A stretch of 35,436 nucleotides of DNA, from the NCBI GenBank assembly GCA_050245915.1, contig JBFWWZ010000032.1:1-35436 (forward strand). Direction: 5' to 3'. Below are positions 16,524 through 28,042 of the stretch, in pieces. The notes beneath the pieces were generated by a model. It was not told the origin of the DNA. It saw only the letters and a list, made by a program, of their open reading frames with translations, and did not search any database. This DNA comes from JBDSKH01 sp050245915 (GTDB taxonomy: Bacteria > Actinomycetota > Actinomycetes > Actinomycetales > Microbacteriaceae). Both the position numbers and the translations under genes were made by a program. The first letter of the stretch is position 1. Every line of letters starts with the position of its first letter.

Positions 16524-17435
16524 CTAAGCAGACGCGCCCGGATCGCCGGGCACTGCGAGCAATTCTACGACCTCGCGCGCGGCCTGGCCGACCTCGTGGT
16601 TGACGACCTTCACATCGAACTCGTCCTGAGCCCGCAATTCGACCCGCGCGGTCGCCAGGCGGCGCGCCTGCTCGACCGAGTCCTCCGTGCCGCGCCCGAC
16701 GAGGCGACGCACCAGCTCCTCCCAGGTGGGTGGCAGCAGGAACACCAGCAGGGCTTCCGGCATGGCCGCGCGGACGCTGCGCGCGCCCTGCAGGTCGATC
16801 TCGAGCAGCACGCTGCGCCCGAGCGCGAGCGCCGCGTCGATCGGAGGCCGCGGCGTTCCGTAGCGGTAGGCGTTGTGCACGGTGGCGTACTCGAGGAACT
16901 CGCCCCGCTCGACCATGTCGTCGAACTGCGCGTCGGACATGAAGTAGTAGTGCTCCCCGTCGACCTCGCCGACCCGGGGCGGCCGCGTCGTCGCCGACAC
17001 GCTCAGCGTGACGTTCGGATAGTGCTCGCGGATGTAGCGGGAGACCGTTCCCTTGCCGACCGCCGTCGGACCGGCGAGCACCACCAGCCGGCTGGGGGTG
17101 CGCGTGCCGCCTTCGCGCTGCACCAGAAACTCCCGCAGCTTGACCCGCTGCCGGATGCCGAGCCCGCCGACGCGCTTCGACGGGGCGATCCCGAGCTGCT
17201 CCATCACCCGGTCGGCGCGGGTGGGGCCGAGGGTCGGGACGCTCATGAGCAGCTCGCGCACGCGCAGGGTCGCCTCGGGCGCGTTCGCGGGTCCGTTCCA
17301 GGCGGCTTCGGCCACCTCGATCGCCCGACGTTCGCGTGCCGCGATGGAGGCCTTCACGGCGGCGCGGGCGCGACGCGCGGCGACGGCGGCCTTCGCGGCC
17401 GCGACCCGGTCGACCTCGGGTGGGGTGGTCTTCAC
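16524..17435 (-). CDS. gmk: Fusion of mIHF-type nucleoid protein and guanylate kinase
   Basis: A 303-residue two-domain protein. Residues about 10-105 match the actinobacterial integration host factor mIHF: AAVAARRARAAVKASI, a helical stretch, LLMSVPTLGPTRADRVMEQL and the signature LGIAPSKRVGGLGIRQR. From about 115 it is guanylate kinase, with P-loop GPTAVGKGT at 122-130, GMP-binding SVSATTRPPRVGEVDGEHY, GEFLEYA and LLEIDLQGA. In mycobacteria mIHF and gmk are separate adjacent genes; here they are one frame without a stop between. The GTG start overlaps the pyrF stop. It could link GMP phosphorylation with DNA binding, or be processed into two proteins. Confidence 0.93.
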   Translation of the reverse strand: MKTTPPEVDRVAAAKAAVAARRARAAVKASIAARERRAIEVAEAAWNGPANAPEATLRVRELLMSVPTLGPTRADRVMEQLGIAPSKRVGGLGIRQRVKLREFLVQREGGTRTPSRLVVLAGPTAVGKGTVSRYIREHYPNVTLSVSATTRPPRVGEVDGEHYYFMSDAQFDDMVERGEFLEYATVHNAYRYGTPRPPIDAALALGRSVLLEIDLQGARSVRAAMPEALLVFLLPPTWEELVRRLVGRGTEDSVEQARRLATARVELRAQDEFDVKVVNHEVGQAAREVVELLAVPGDPGASA

Positions 17436-18234
17436 GCCCTCACCTCCTCGTTCGCCAGGTCGATCGCCGCACCCAGTCCATCGGGTCCGGCTCCGAGAAC
17501 GCTCCGAGACACGTTCGCCAGCACGTTCTGGGCCGCCGGGCCGAACAGCTCGCCGACCCGGCTCAGCTGCGCACCCTGGGCGCCGAAACCGGGGGCCAGG
17601 ATGGGCACCCCGACCAGGTCAGGGAGCGCGATCCCGTAGTCGGCGGCATCCACCGTCGCCCCGACCACCACGCCGAGACTCCCCGACCGCCGGGCGCGGA
17701 TGTCGGCGAGAAGTCCGGATGCCACCGTGCGCCCGTCCGCACGGACCGCCTGCTGGGTGCTCACCGCCTCCGGGTTCGAGGTCGCGGTGAGCAGGAAAAG
17801 CCCCTTGTCGCCCTGCTCCGCCAGCGCGATCACGGCGTCGAGAGAGCCGAGGCCCTGGTAGGCGACGGCGGTGAGCGCGTCAGCCTCCAGCGGCGACCCT
17901 GGTGTGAGCCAAGCCTGGCCGTACGCCTCGACCGTGGTGCCGATGTCGCCGCGCTTCGCATCGGCGATGACCAGCAGACCGGCGGAACGGGCGGCGGCCA
18001 GCACCGCCTCCAGGGCGCGGTAGCCGTCAGCCCCGAAGCGCTCGAAGAAGGCCACCTGCGGTTTGACGACGCCCACCCGCCCGGCCGCGGCATCCACCAC
18101 CCGCACCCCGAACTCGCGGGCGCCGGATGCCGTCGCCGGCAGGCCCCACGAGCTCAGGAGGCTCTCATGCGGATCGATTCCCACGCACAGGCGTCCGGAT
18201 CGTGCGACGGTCGTCGCGAGGCGTTCGGCGAAGG

Positions 18235-18238
<4 letters not shown>
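17432..18238 (-). CDS. pyrF: Orotidine 5'-phosphate decarboxylase
   Basis: Last step of UMP synthesis. The protein is 268 residues, the longer actinobacterial type. GIDPHESLL opens the barrel, VKPQVAFFERFG follows, and the catalytic cluster DAKRGDIGTT holds Asp93, Lys95 and Asp98; LAPGFGAQGAQ binds phosphate. The GTG at 18238 overlaps the carB stop and the TGA overlaps the gmk start, so carB, pyrF and gmk are chained together. Confidence 0.97.
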
Positions 18239-21535
<3,297 letters not shown>

Positions 21536-21543
<8 letters not shown>

Positions 21544-22687
21544 TGGAGTCTCCCGAGGTCGAGCCCGTCGAGACCCTCACCAGCTCGGCGAACCGGTCGA
21601 ACAGGTAGTTGGCGTCGTGCGGTCCGGCCGCCGCCTCCGGGTGGTACTGCACCGAGAAGGCCGGGATGTCGAGGGCGTTGAGGCCCTCCACGACGTCGTC
21701 GTTGAGGCCGATGTGGCTCACCTCCACGCGCCCGTAGCCGTTCGGACTGTCGAAGACGCCCTCGAGCGGCGCCTTCACGGCGAACCCGTGGTTGTGCGCG
21801 GTGACCTCCACGCGGCCGGTGCGCTTGTCGAGCACGGGCTGGTTGATGCCGCGGTGCCCGAATGGCAGCTTGTAGGTGTCGAGGCCCAGCGCCCGGCCGA
21901 GCAGCTGGTTGCCGAAGCAGATGCCGAAGAACGGCAGGCCGCGGTCGAGGACGCCGCGCAGCAGGGTCACATGATCCCCCGAGGCCTCGGGGTCCCCGGG
22001 GCCGTTGGAGTAGAAGACCGCGACCGGGTCGATGGCGAGCAGCTGCTCGAGCGTGACGTTCTGCGGGAGCACGTGAACCTCGAACCCGCGGGAGGCGAGG
22101 TTGTCGATGGTGGACTGCTTGACGCCGAGATCGAGCACCGCGAGGCTCCCGAGCCGCTCGCCCTGGGCGGGCGTCACCGTCTCCTCCGCGACGGAGACCT
22201 CCGCCGAGAGGTTGCGTCCCGACATCTCGGGGGCGCCGCGCACGATCGCGAGCTGCTCTTCGGGACTCAGGGCGGCATCCGGGCCCGAGAACACCCCGGA
22301 CCGCATCGCGCCGCGATCGCGCAGGTGCCGGGTGACCGCCCGGGTGTCGATGCCGCTGATGCCCACGATGCCGCCGGCGACCAGGTCGTCGTCGAGGCTG
22401 CGGGTCGCCCGGAAATTGCTCACCACGCGGCTGGGATCCCGGACGACGTAGCCGGCGACCCAGATGCGCCGCGACTCGGGGTCCTCGTCGTTCATCCCGG
22501 TGTTGCCGATGTGCGGGGCCGTCATCACGACGATCTGGCCGGCGTAGCTGGGATCGGTCAGCGTTTCCTGGTAGCCGGTCATGCCGGTCGCGAACACCGC
22601 CTCGCCGAGGGTGCGGCCGCGGGCGCCATAGGCGCGTCCGGTGTAGCGGGTGCCGTCTTCGAGGACGAGCACAGCGGGATCGGTCAT
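21536..22687 (-). CDS. carA: Carbamoyl-phosphate synthase small (glutaminase) subunit
   Basis: Supplies ammonia from glutamine to CarB. The 383-residue protein has the N-terminal CPSase domain (GYQETLTDPSYAGQIV) and a class I amidotransferase domain with Cys257 in FFGICFGNQLLG and His349/Glu351 in QYHPEA. The normal end of the domain is FDRFAELV; beyond it an extra tail, RVSTGSTSGDSNA, is encoded by a copy of the dispersed GGTCTCGACGGGCTCGACC repeat. The ATG start overlaps the stop of the PH-like gene (ATGA). Confidence 0.97.
21557..21575. repeat. Dispersed repeat inside the 3' end of carA
   Basis: GGTCGAGCCCGTCGAGACC on the plus strand, one base different in the core from the copies at 16479-16522. 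It lies within the carA reading frame and encodes VSTGSTS of the non-conserved tail. This is a repeat that has been captured as coding sequence at the carA-carB junction. Confidence 0.7.
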
Positions 22688-23187
22688 GGGGTCGCCTCTG
22701 CTTCTGAGCTGCGGGGTACGAGGGGGGTCAGGGCCGACACGAGCCTGTCGGGGTCGGTGGAGCGCAGGTAGGAGTCGATCTCGGTCGTCCCGAGCACCCA
22801 GCGCACGAAGATCAGGCCGTCGGTGTCGACGACGCGGTCGATGGTCCAGGTGGCGCGGCCGACCCCGCGGATCGCCGATCTCGGGATGAAGACGGGGCCG
22901 CGGCCCGCGAGGTCGAGCACGATGCCCTCCGGCGCGGTCTGGACGACGGCGCGCGCGCGGAAACCGAGTCCGGCGATCGTGATGCGATCGAGCGGAGCAC
23001 CGGCTCGCGTGGTCGCGACGTAGAGCAGGTCGTCGCTGAAGGTCGCGGCGCCGAGGTCGGCGGGAGGTTTCTCGGGTTCCCCGAGATCGGCCTGCGCCCG
23101 CTGTTTCGCGCGCCAGGCACGCGCCAGGAGCAGGAAGACCGCCACGATGACGAGCAGGATCGCCAGCGCGATGAGGACCCTATCCAC
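22684..23187 (-). CDS. Membrane-anchored PH-like protein of the pyrimidine operon
   Basis: A 167-residue protein of unknown function. One N-terminal helix (about 4-22) is followed by a basic stretch and a short linker, then a soluble beta-rich domain (about 47-155) with SDDLLYVATTRAGAPLDRI, GIVLDLAGRGPVFIPRSAI and WTIDRVVDTDGLIFVRW. It resembles the bacterial PH-like domain proteins that sit between pyrC and carA in many actinobacteria (the Rv1382 position in M. tuberculosis). The GTG start overlaps pyrC by eight bases and the stop overlaps carA (ATGA). Tight coupling suggests a link with pyrimidine synthesis or the membrane location of an enzyme complex; that is inference. Confidence 0.78.
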   Translation of the reverse strand: MDRVLIALAILLVIVAVFLLLARAWRAKQRAQADLGEPEKPPADLGAATFSDDLLYVATTRAGAPLDRITIAGLGFRARAVVQTAPEGIVLDLAGRGPVFIPRSAIRGVGRATWTIDRVVDTDGLIFVRWVLGTTEIDSYLRSTDPDRLVSALTPLVPRSSEAEATP

Positions 23188-24487
23188 GGGAGACCTCCTC
23201 CGGTTCGCGCAGTTCGCCGTCGAGCACCGTGGGCACCCCGCCGTGGATGGTCGCGACCACCCGGCCGGGGAGTTCGCGGCCCAGGTACGGGGAATTGACG
23301 CTCATCCCGCGCAGACGGGACAGCTCGAACACGCCGGATGCCGCGGGGTCGTACAGGGTCAGGTGCGCGGGACTGCCCACCTCGAACGGGGCGGCATATC
23401 CGTCGAGTCCGCCGATCGCGGCCGGGGTGCGGGAGAGCACCCGCGCGACGTCCGCCCACGACAGCAGCCCGTCATCCACCATCGCGTGCTGCACGACGCC
23501 GAGGGCGCTCTCGAGGCCGACCATGCCGAAGCTGGCCTCCTGCCAGGCGACCTCCTTCGACTCGATCGGGTGCGGTGCGTGATCGGTCGCCACGATGTCG
23601 ATGGTGCCGTCGGCGAGGGCGGCGCGGAGCGCGCGCACGTCGTCGTCGCGTCGCAGGGGCGGGTTCACTTTGAAGCGTGCGTCGTAGCCACGCGCCGACT
23701 CGTCGGTGAGGAGCAGATGATGCGGGGTGACCTCCGCCGTGACCGCGATGCCGCGCGCTTTCGCCCAGCGGACGATGTCGACGCTGCCCGCGGTGGAGAC
23801 GTGGCACACGTGCAGCCGCGCCCCGGCCGCCTCGGCCAGCAGCACGTCGCGGGCGATGATCGCCTCCTCCGCGACCGCCGGCCAGCCCGCCAGCCCGAGT
23901 TCCGCGCTGACCTCCCCCTCATGCATCTGAGCGCCCTCGGTGAGGCGGGGCTCCTGGGCGTGCTGGGCGATCACCCCGCCGAACGTCGCCACATACTCCA
24001 GGGCCCGGCGCATCAGCAGCGCGTCGTGCACGCACTTGCCGTCGTCGGAGAACACCCGGACCGCGGCCCGGGATTGCGCCATCGCGCCGATCTCACTGAG
24101 CCGCTCGCCCACGAGCCCCGCGGTCACCGCGCCGACCGGCCGGACGGTGACGTAGCCGTGCAGCGCCCCCAGGGACGCGACCTGCTCGACCACGCCCGCC
24201 GTATCCTGCACCGGGCTGGTGTTGGCCATGGCATGCACCGCGGTGAACCCGCCCGCTGCGGCCGCGCGTGACCCGGTGAGGACCGTCTCGCTCTGCTCGA
24301 AACCCGGCTCGCGCAGGTGGGTGTGCAGGTCGACGAGACCCGGGAGCGCCTGGAGGCCGTCGGCATCGACCCGCGTCGCCGTCGCGGCGGAGAGCCCGGT
24401 GCCCCGCTCGGCGATGACCCCGCCCTCGACCAGCAGGTCGGTGCGCGTGCCGTCGGGAAGGGTCGCCCCCGTGATGAGCAGACTCAT
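23180..24487 (-). CDS. pyrC: Dihydroorotase (class I)
   Basis: Closes carbamoyl aspartate to dihydroorotate. The 435-residue amidohydrolase has the metal-binding LVDLHTHLREPG (His55, His57), FTAVHAMANTSP, SDDGKCVHDALLMRRAL, the later metal ligands in AQHAQE and HVCHVSTA, and ATDHAPHPIESKE with the catalytic Asp. The order pyrR-pyrB-pyrC is standard. The ATG overlaps the pyrB stop (ATGA); the stop overlaps the PH-like gene by eight bases. Confidence 0.97.
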   Translation of the reverse strand: MSLLITGATLPDGTRTDLLVEGGVIAERGTGLSAATATRVDADGLQALPGLVDLHTHLREPGFEQSETVLTGSRAAAAGGFTAVHAMANTSPVQDTAGVVEQVASLGALHGYVTVRPVGAVTAGLVGERLSEIGAMAQSRAAVRVFSDDGKCVHDALLMRRALEYVATFGGVIAQHAQEPRLTEGAQMHEGEVSAELGLAGWPAVAEEAIIARDVLLAEAAGARLHVCHVSTAGSVDIVRWAKARGIAVTAEVTPHHLLLTDESARGYDARFKVNPPLRRDDDVRALRAALADGTIDIVATDHAPHPIESKEVAWQEASFGMVGLESALGVVQHAMVDDGLLSWADVARVLSRTPAAIGGLDGYAAPFEVGSPAHLTLYDPAASGVFELSRLRGMSVNSPYLGRELPGRVVATIHGGVPTVLDGELREPEEVSRG

Positions 24488-25434
24488 GCGCTCTCACCGC
24501 TCAGCACCAGGTACAGCACCGCCATCCGTATCGACACCCCGTTGGTCACCTGGTCCAGGATGACCGAGCGTTCCGAGTCGGCCGCCCTCGCCGAGATCTC
24601 GAGCCCGCGGTTCATCGGGCCGGGATGCATCACCATCGTATCCGCGGCAAGCCGGGCCAGCCGCGCGTCGCTGAGCCCCCACTGGCGGGAGTACTCGCGT
24701 TCGTGCGGGAAGAACGCGGCGTGCATCCGCTCGGTCTGGATGCGCAGCATCATCAGCACGTCCGGTTGCTGCGCGATGGCGGCGTCGAGGTCGCTGGATG
24801 CGGTGACCGGCCACCCCCCGAGCTCCGGGAGCAGGGTGCGCGGCGCCACCAGATGCACGCTCGCGCCGAGGGTCTGCAGCAGCCACACATTGGAGCGCGC
24901 CACCCGCGAGTGCAGGATGTCGCCCACGATCGTGACCCGCAGCCCGTCGAGGGCGCGTCCGCGGGAGTCGTCGCCGTGCAGGCGCTTGCGCATGGTGAAC
25001 GCGTCGAGCAGGCCCTGCGTGGGGTGCTCGTGCGTCCCGTCGCCGGCGTTCACCACGGCGGCGTCGATCCAGCCGCTGTCGGCGAGCACCCGCGCGGCAC
25101 CGGACGCACCGTGCCGCAGCACCACGGCATCCACCCCCATCGCCGCGATCGTCTGGGCGGTGTCTTTCAGGCTCTCGCCCTTGGAGACGCTGGAGCCTTT
25201 CGCGCTGAACGTGATCACATCGGCGCCGAGACGTTTCGCGGCCGCCTCGAAGCTCAGGCGGGTGCGGGTGGAGTCCTCGAAGAACTGGTTCGCGACCGTG
25301 CGCCCCCGCAGCGTCGCGAGCTTCGGCACGGCACGGGTGGCGACATCCGCCATCTCCTCGGCGAGATCCAGGATGCCGACGGCCGCATCGCGGTCGAGGT
25401 CGCGCACCGAGAGCAGGTGCCGCAGCGCCGTCAC
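24484..25434 (-). CDS. pyrB: Aspartate carbamoyltransferase catalytic subunit
   Basis: Joins carbamoyl phosphate and aspartate. The 316 residues show the carbamoyl-phosphate site FFEDSTRTRLSFEAA (STRTR at 55-59), KGSSVSKGESLKDT, HEHPTQGLLDA, GDILHSRVARSN and the aspartate-side MHPGPMNRG. There is no pyrI regulatory subunit, as usual in actinobacteria. The GTG start overlaps the pyrR stop (GTGA) and the TGA overlaps pyrC. Confidence 0.98.
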   Translation of the reverse strand: MTALRHLLSVRDLDRDAAVGILDLAEEMADVATRAVPKLATLRGRTVANQFFEDSTRTRLSFEAAAKRLGADVITFSAKGSSVSKGESLKDTAQTIAAMGVDAVVLRHGASGAARVLADSGWIDAAVVNAGDGTHEHPTQGLLDAFTMRKRLHGDDSRGRALDGLRVTIVGDILHSRVARSNVWLLQTLGASVHLVAPRTLLPELGGWPVTASSDLDAAIAQQPDVLMMLRIQTERMHAAFFPHEREYSRQWGLSDARLARLAADTMVMHPGPMNRGLEISARAADSERSVILDQVTNGVSIRMAVLYLVLSGESA

Positions 25435-25985
25435 CGGGTCTCCTCGGCGCTGTGCCGCCCGACGATGGTGACGGCATCCTCGCCGTCGATCTCTTTGAGC
25501 GTGACATTGATGCGCTCGGCGACGGCGGTCGGCAGGTTCTTGCCCACGAAGTCGGCGCGGATCGGCAGCTCGCGGTGGCCACGGTCGACGAGCACCGCGA
25601 GGCGCACGGCCCGCGGACGTCCGAGGTCGTTGACCGCGTCGAGCGCGGCCCGGATCGTGCGCCCCGAGTACAGCACGTCGTCGACCAGCACCACCGTCTT
25701 GCCGTCGATCCCGCCCCGCGGAACCTTCGTGGGCTGCGGCGTACGGGTCGGCTGTTTCGCCAGGTCGTCGCGGTACATCGTCACGTCGAGCGCGCCGACA
25801 GTCCCGGAACCCGGCTCCAGGCCCTCGAGGATGGCGCCGATCCGCTCGGCGAGCAGCACCCCGCGGGTGGGGATGCCGAGAAGGACGAGATCCGATCCGC
25901 CGTGATTCGATTCGAGGATCTCGTGCGCGATGCGGGTCAGAGCCCGCGTGACATCAGCCTGCTGCAGCACGGTGCGCGTCAGCAT
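25431..25985 (-). CDS. pyrR: PyrR, pyrimidine operon RNA-binding regulator / uracil phosphoribosyltransferase
   Basis: UMP-responsive regulator that binds pyr mRNA. The product is 184 residues. The PRPP motif is VVLVDDVLYSGRTIRAAL, with SDLVLLGIPTRGVLLAERI and VDRGHRELPIRADFVGKNLPT also conserved. I chose the ATG at 25985 because a perfect AAGGAGG lies five bases upstream; a longer frame upstream has no support. A PyrR-binding-loop-like hairpin sits just 5' of that ribosome binding site. It heads the pyr operon. Confidence 0.96.
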   Translation of the reverse strand: MLTRTVLQQADVTRALTRIAHEILESNHGGSDLVLLGIPTRGVLLAERIGAILEGLEPGSGTVGALDVTMYRDDLAKQPTRTPQPTKVPRGGIDGKTVVLVDDVLYSGRTIRAALDAVNDLGRPRAVRLAVLVDRGHRELPIRADFVGKNLPTAVAERINVTLKEIDGEDAVTIVGRHSAEETR

Positions 25986-25998
25986 CTGACCTCCTTCC

Positions 25999-26014
25999 CC
26001 GCCTCTCGGGACGG
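25999..26014 (-). promoter_or_regulatory. PyrR-binding-loop-like hairpin in the pyrR leader
   Basis: In RNA sense the core reads UCCCGAGAGGCG, which fits the PyrR binding consensus UCCNGNGAGGY. It can fold as CGUC, hexaloop CCGAGA, GGCG, extended by one more C-G pair; the loop matches C-N-G-N-G-A. The outer A-U pair of the consensus is replaced by C-G, a compensated change. The hairpin ends two bases before the AAGGAGG of pyrR, and no terminator or antiterminator fold is visible, so the likely mechanism is blocking of ribosome binding by PyrR-UMP, as reported for mycobacterial PyrR. Confidence 0.68.
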
Positions 26015-26040
26015 ACTTAAAGGTGGTCGGTTCTGTGGTC

Positions 26041-26053
26041 ACCCTACCAGGGT
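26041..26053 (-). promoter_or_regulatory. Small dyad and possible extended -10 promoter of the pyr operon
   Basis: On the minus strand ACCCT GGT AGGGT is a 5-bp dyad overlapping the TGA of the upstream permease gene. The same bases contain TGGTAGGGT, an extended -10 (TGN-TANNNT) placed to start a leader of about 50 bases before pyrR. No clear -35 is present. It may be a promoter, a weak terminator for the ABC operon lacking a T-run, or both. Confidence 0.35.
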
Positions 26054-26946
26054 CAGCCCCAGCGCCTGAGCAGCCAGCGCTCCAGCACGCCGATGAGGCC
26101 GTCGGTGAGTTTGCCGAGGATCGCGAGCAGGATGATCGCCAGGAACAGCCGGTCGATCCGCCCGTTGTTGCCGGAGTCGATCAGCAGGAACCCCAGACCC
26201 ATCGACGAGCTGATCAGCTCGGCGGCGACCAGGAACAGCCAGGACTGCGCGAGCGCCAGCCGCAGTCCGCTCACCAGCGACGGGATGACGGCGGGAAGCT
26301 GCACCGTGGTCAGCAGACCCACACGCGTCAGCCCGTAGGCACGGCCCACCTCGACCAGGTGCGGATCCACGTGCCGGAGCGCGCCGGCCAGCGTCGTGAA
26401 CACCGGGAACGCCGCGCCGATCGTGATGAGCGCCACCTTCGGCACCTCGCCGATGCCGAGGTAGAGCACGAGCAGCGGCAGCCAGGCCAGCGACGGCACC
26501 GCCCGCAGCGCTCCGATGAGCGGGGATACCAGGATGCTGACGGTGCGCGACAGCCCCACGAGGGCACCCAGCACCAGGCCGATCGCCGATCCGGCGCCGA
26601 ACCCGAGCAGCACGCGCTGGGTCGAGATGGCGACGTCCTGGAAGAACAGGCCGCGCTGTGCCAGGTCGACGGCGGCCGCGACGACGGCGGGCGGGGACGG
26701 CAGCCGGTACGACGGGATCTGTCCGCTCGCGGACGCGATCCACCAGGCGGTGAGGATCGCGACCGGCAGGATCAGGCCGCCGACGAGCGGCCGCCACCGC
26801 CTCCGCGGCCGGTCCCGGCGAGGACGCGGGTGCGTGCTCGCCGCGGTTCCGGCCGCGGAGACGCCGTAGCTGCTCCCGAACTGGTGCAGGGTGACGGGCG
26901 CCTCCGGCGTGAAAGCCGTCGCCTGCCGAGGTCGGGATACGGTCAC
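26053..26946 (-). CDS. ABC transporter permease, sulfonate/nitrate/taurine type (SsuC-like)
   Basis: A 297-residue inner-membrane permease. A long basic N-terminal tail (to about 52) precedes the first helix (LVGGLILPVAILTAWWIAS), and the BPD_transp_1 domain follows with about five more helices. The EAA-type coupling loop is HVDPHLVEVGRAYGLTRVGLLTTVQLPAVIPSLVSGLRLAL. SWLFLVAAELISSSMGLGFLL is characteristic of SsuC/TauC/NrtB. The start is GTG at 26946. It is the last gene of a three-gene importer operon, 18 bases after the binding protein, and ends 67 bases before pyrR. Confidence 0.92.
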   Translation of the reverse strand: MTVSRPRQATAFTPEAPVTLHQFGSSYGVSAAGTAASTHPRPRRDRPRRRWRPLVGGLILPVAILTAWWIASASGQIPSYRLPSPPAVVAAAVDLAQRGLFFQDVAISTQRVLLGFGAGSAIGLVLGALVGLSRTVSILVSPLIGALRAVPSLAWLPLLVLYLGIGEVPKVALITIGAAFPVFTTLAGALRHVDPHLVEVGRAYGLTRVGLLTTVQLPAVIPSLVSGLRLALAQSWLFLVAAELISSSMGLGFLLIDSGNNGRIDRLFLAIILLAILGKLTDGLIGVLERWLLRRWG

Positions 26947-26964
26947 GATGCCAGCGCCTTCCTG

Positions 26965-27990
26965 CTAGAGCGCGCTCGGGTCGGCGTTCTCGGCGTAGGT
27001 CGGCTCGAACAGGGAGTCGAGGGCGGCGTCGATCGCCGCCTGATCCGCCACGTCGCCGCTGTCGACGAAGATCGGGCCGATGACCTCCAGCACCGTGCGC
27101 TGCGCGGCGCCCGGCACCGGGTCGACCGCGAGGTTGCTGCGGTCGTTCAGAACGGCCGCGGCGATCTCCGGGCTGATGCCGGCGACATCGGCGAGGATGC
27201 TCGCGGCCTCCTCCGGGTTGTCGATCGCCCAGGCGCGAGCCTTCTCGTAGGCGTTCACGACCACCTGGGCGAGGTCGGGGCTGTTCTTCAGGAAGGTCTC
27301 GGTCGCGTTGAGGAACCCGTAGCTGTTGAAGTCGATGTTGTCGTAGATGATCGTCGCCGCGCCGTTGGCGACGCTGGTCGAGAGCAGCGGATCGAGCCCG
27401 GACCACGCGTCGACGGCACCCGACTCGAGGGCGGTCTTGCCGTCGGCGTGCTGCAGGTTCTCGATCGTGACCTCGTCGAGTCCGATGCCCGCCTCATCCA
27501 GCGTCTGCAGCAGGAAGAAGTACGGGTCGGTGCCTTTCGTCGCCGCGATGTGGGCGCCGCGCAGGTCGTCGACGCTGGTGATCGGCGAACCGGCCGGGAC
27601 GAGGATCGCCGCCCAGTCCGGCTGGCTGTAGATGTCGATCACCTGGATCGGGGAGCCGTTCGAGCGCGCCAGCAGGGCCGCGGACCCGGCCGTCGAGCCG
27701 ACGTCGATCGCCCCGGCCCGCAGTGCCTCGTTCGCCTTGTTGGATCCGGCGGACTGCGTCCACGTGACGGTGACGTCGTCGCCGAGCGCCTCCTCGATCC
27801 AGCCCTGGTCCTTGATGATCAGGCTCAGCGGGTTGTAGGTGGCGAAATCGAGGTTGAGGTGGTCGCTGCTCCACCCGTCGCTGCCCGCGGGGGCCACGGC
27901 GGCGGGTGCGTCCTCGCCCACGACGCATCCGGTGAGCGCGAGGGCGGCGGAGACGGTCAGGGCCGCGAGAGCGGCGATGGGCTTCTTCAT
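26965..27990 (-). CDS. Lipoprotein substrate-binding protein of an SsuA/TauA/NrtA-type ABC importer
   Basis: A 341-residue lipoprotein. The signal peptide ends in the lipobox LALTGC with Cys22, so it is anchored on the outer face of the membrane. The mature part has NPLSLIIKDQGWIEEALGDDVTVTWTQS, AGAIDVGSTAGSAALLAR and HIAATKGTDPYFFLLQTLDEAGI, the typical fold of aliphatic sulfonate, taurine and nitrate binders. The ATG at 27990 has AAAGGA about ten bases upstream. The actual ligand cannot be told from sequence; sulfonate is the best guess. Confidence 0.92.
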   Translation of the reverse strand: MKKPIAALAALTVSAALALTGCVVGEDAPAAVAPAGSDGWSSDHLNLDFATYNPLSLIIKDQGWIEEALGDDVTVTWTQSAGSNKANEALRAGAIDVGSTAGSAALLARSNGSPIQVIDIYSQPDWAAILVPAGSPITSVDDLRGAHIAATKGTDPYFFLLQTLDEAGIGLDEVTIENLQHADGKTALESGAVDAWSGLDPLLSTSVANGAATIIYDNIDFNSYGFLNATETFLKNSPDLAQVVVNAYEKARAWAIDNPEEAASILADVAGISPEIAAAVLNDRSNLAVDPVPGAAQRTVLEVIGPIFVDSGDVADQAAIDAALDSLFEPTYAENADPSAL

Positions 27991-28042
27991 GGGTGTCGGT
28001 TCCTTTGCTGTGAGGGATCGGCAGGACAGGATGCGGTGCAGG

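Noticed and set aside
15426..17639. Plus-strand frame of over 700 codons opposite coaBC, rpoZ and gmk
   Set aside because: It crosses several real minus-strand genes and its spacer, and includes translations of the short repeats. The composition is shadow-like.
26041..26053. Intrinsic terminator after the ABC permease gene
   Set aside because: The dyad has only five base pairs and no T-run follows, so I listed it as an uncertain regulatory site instead of a terminator.
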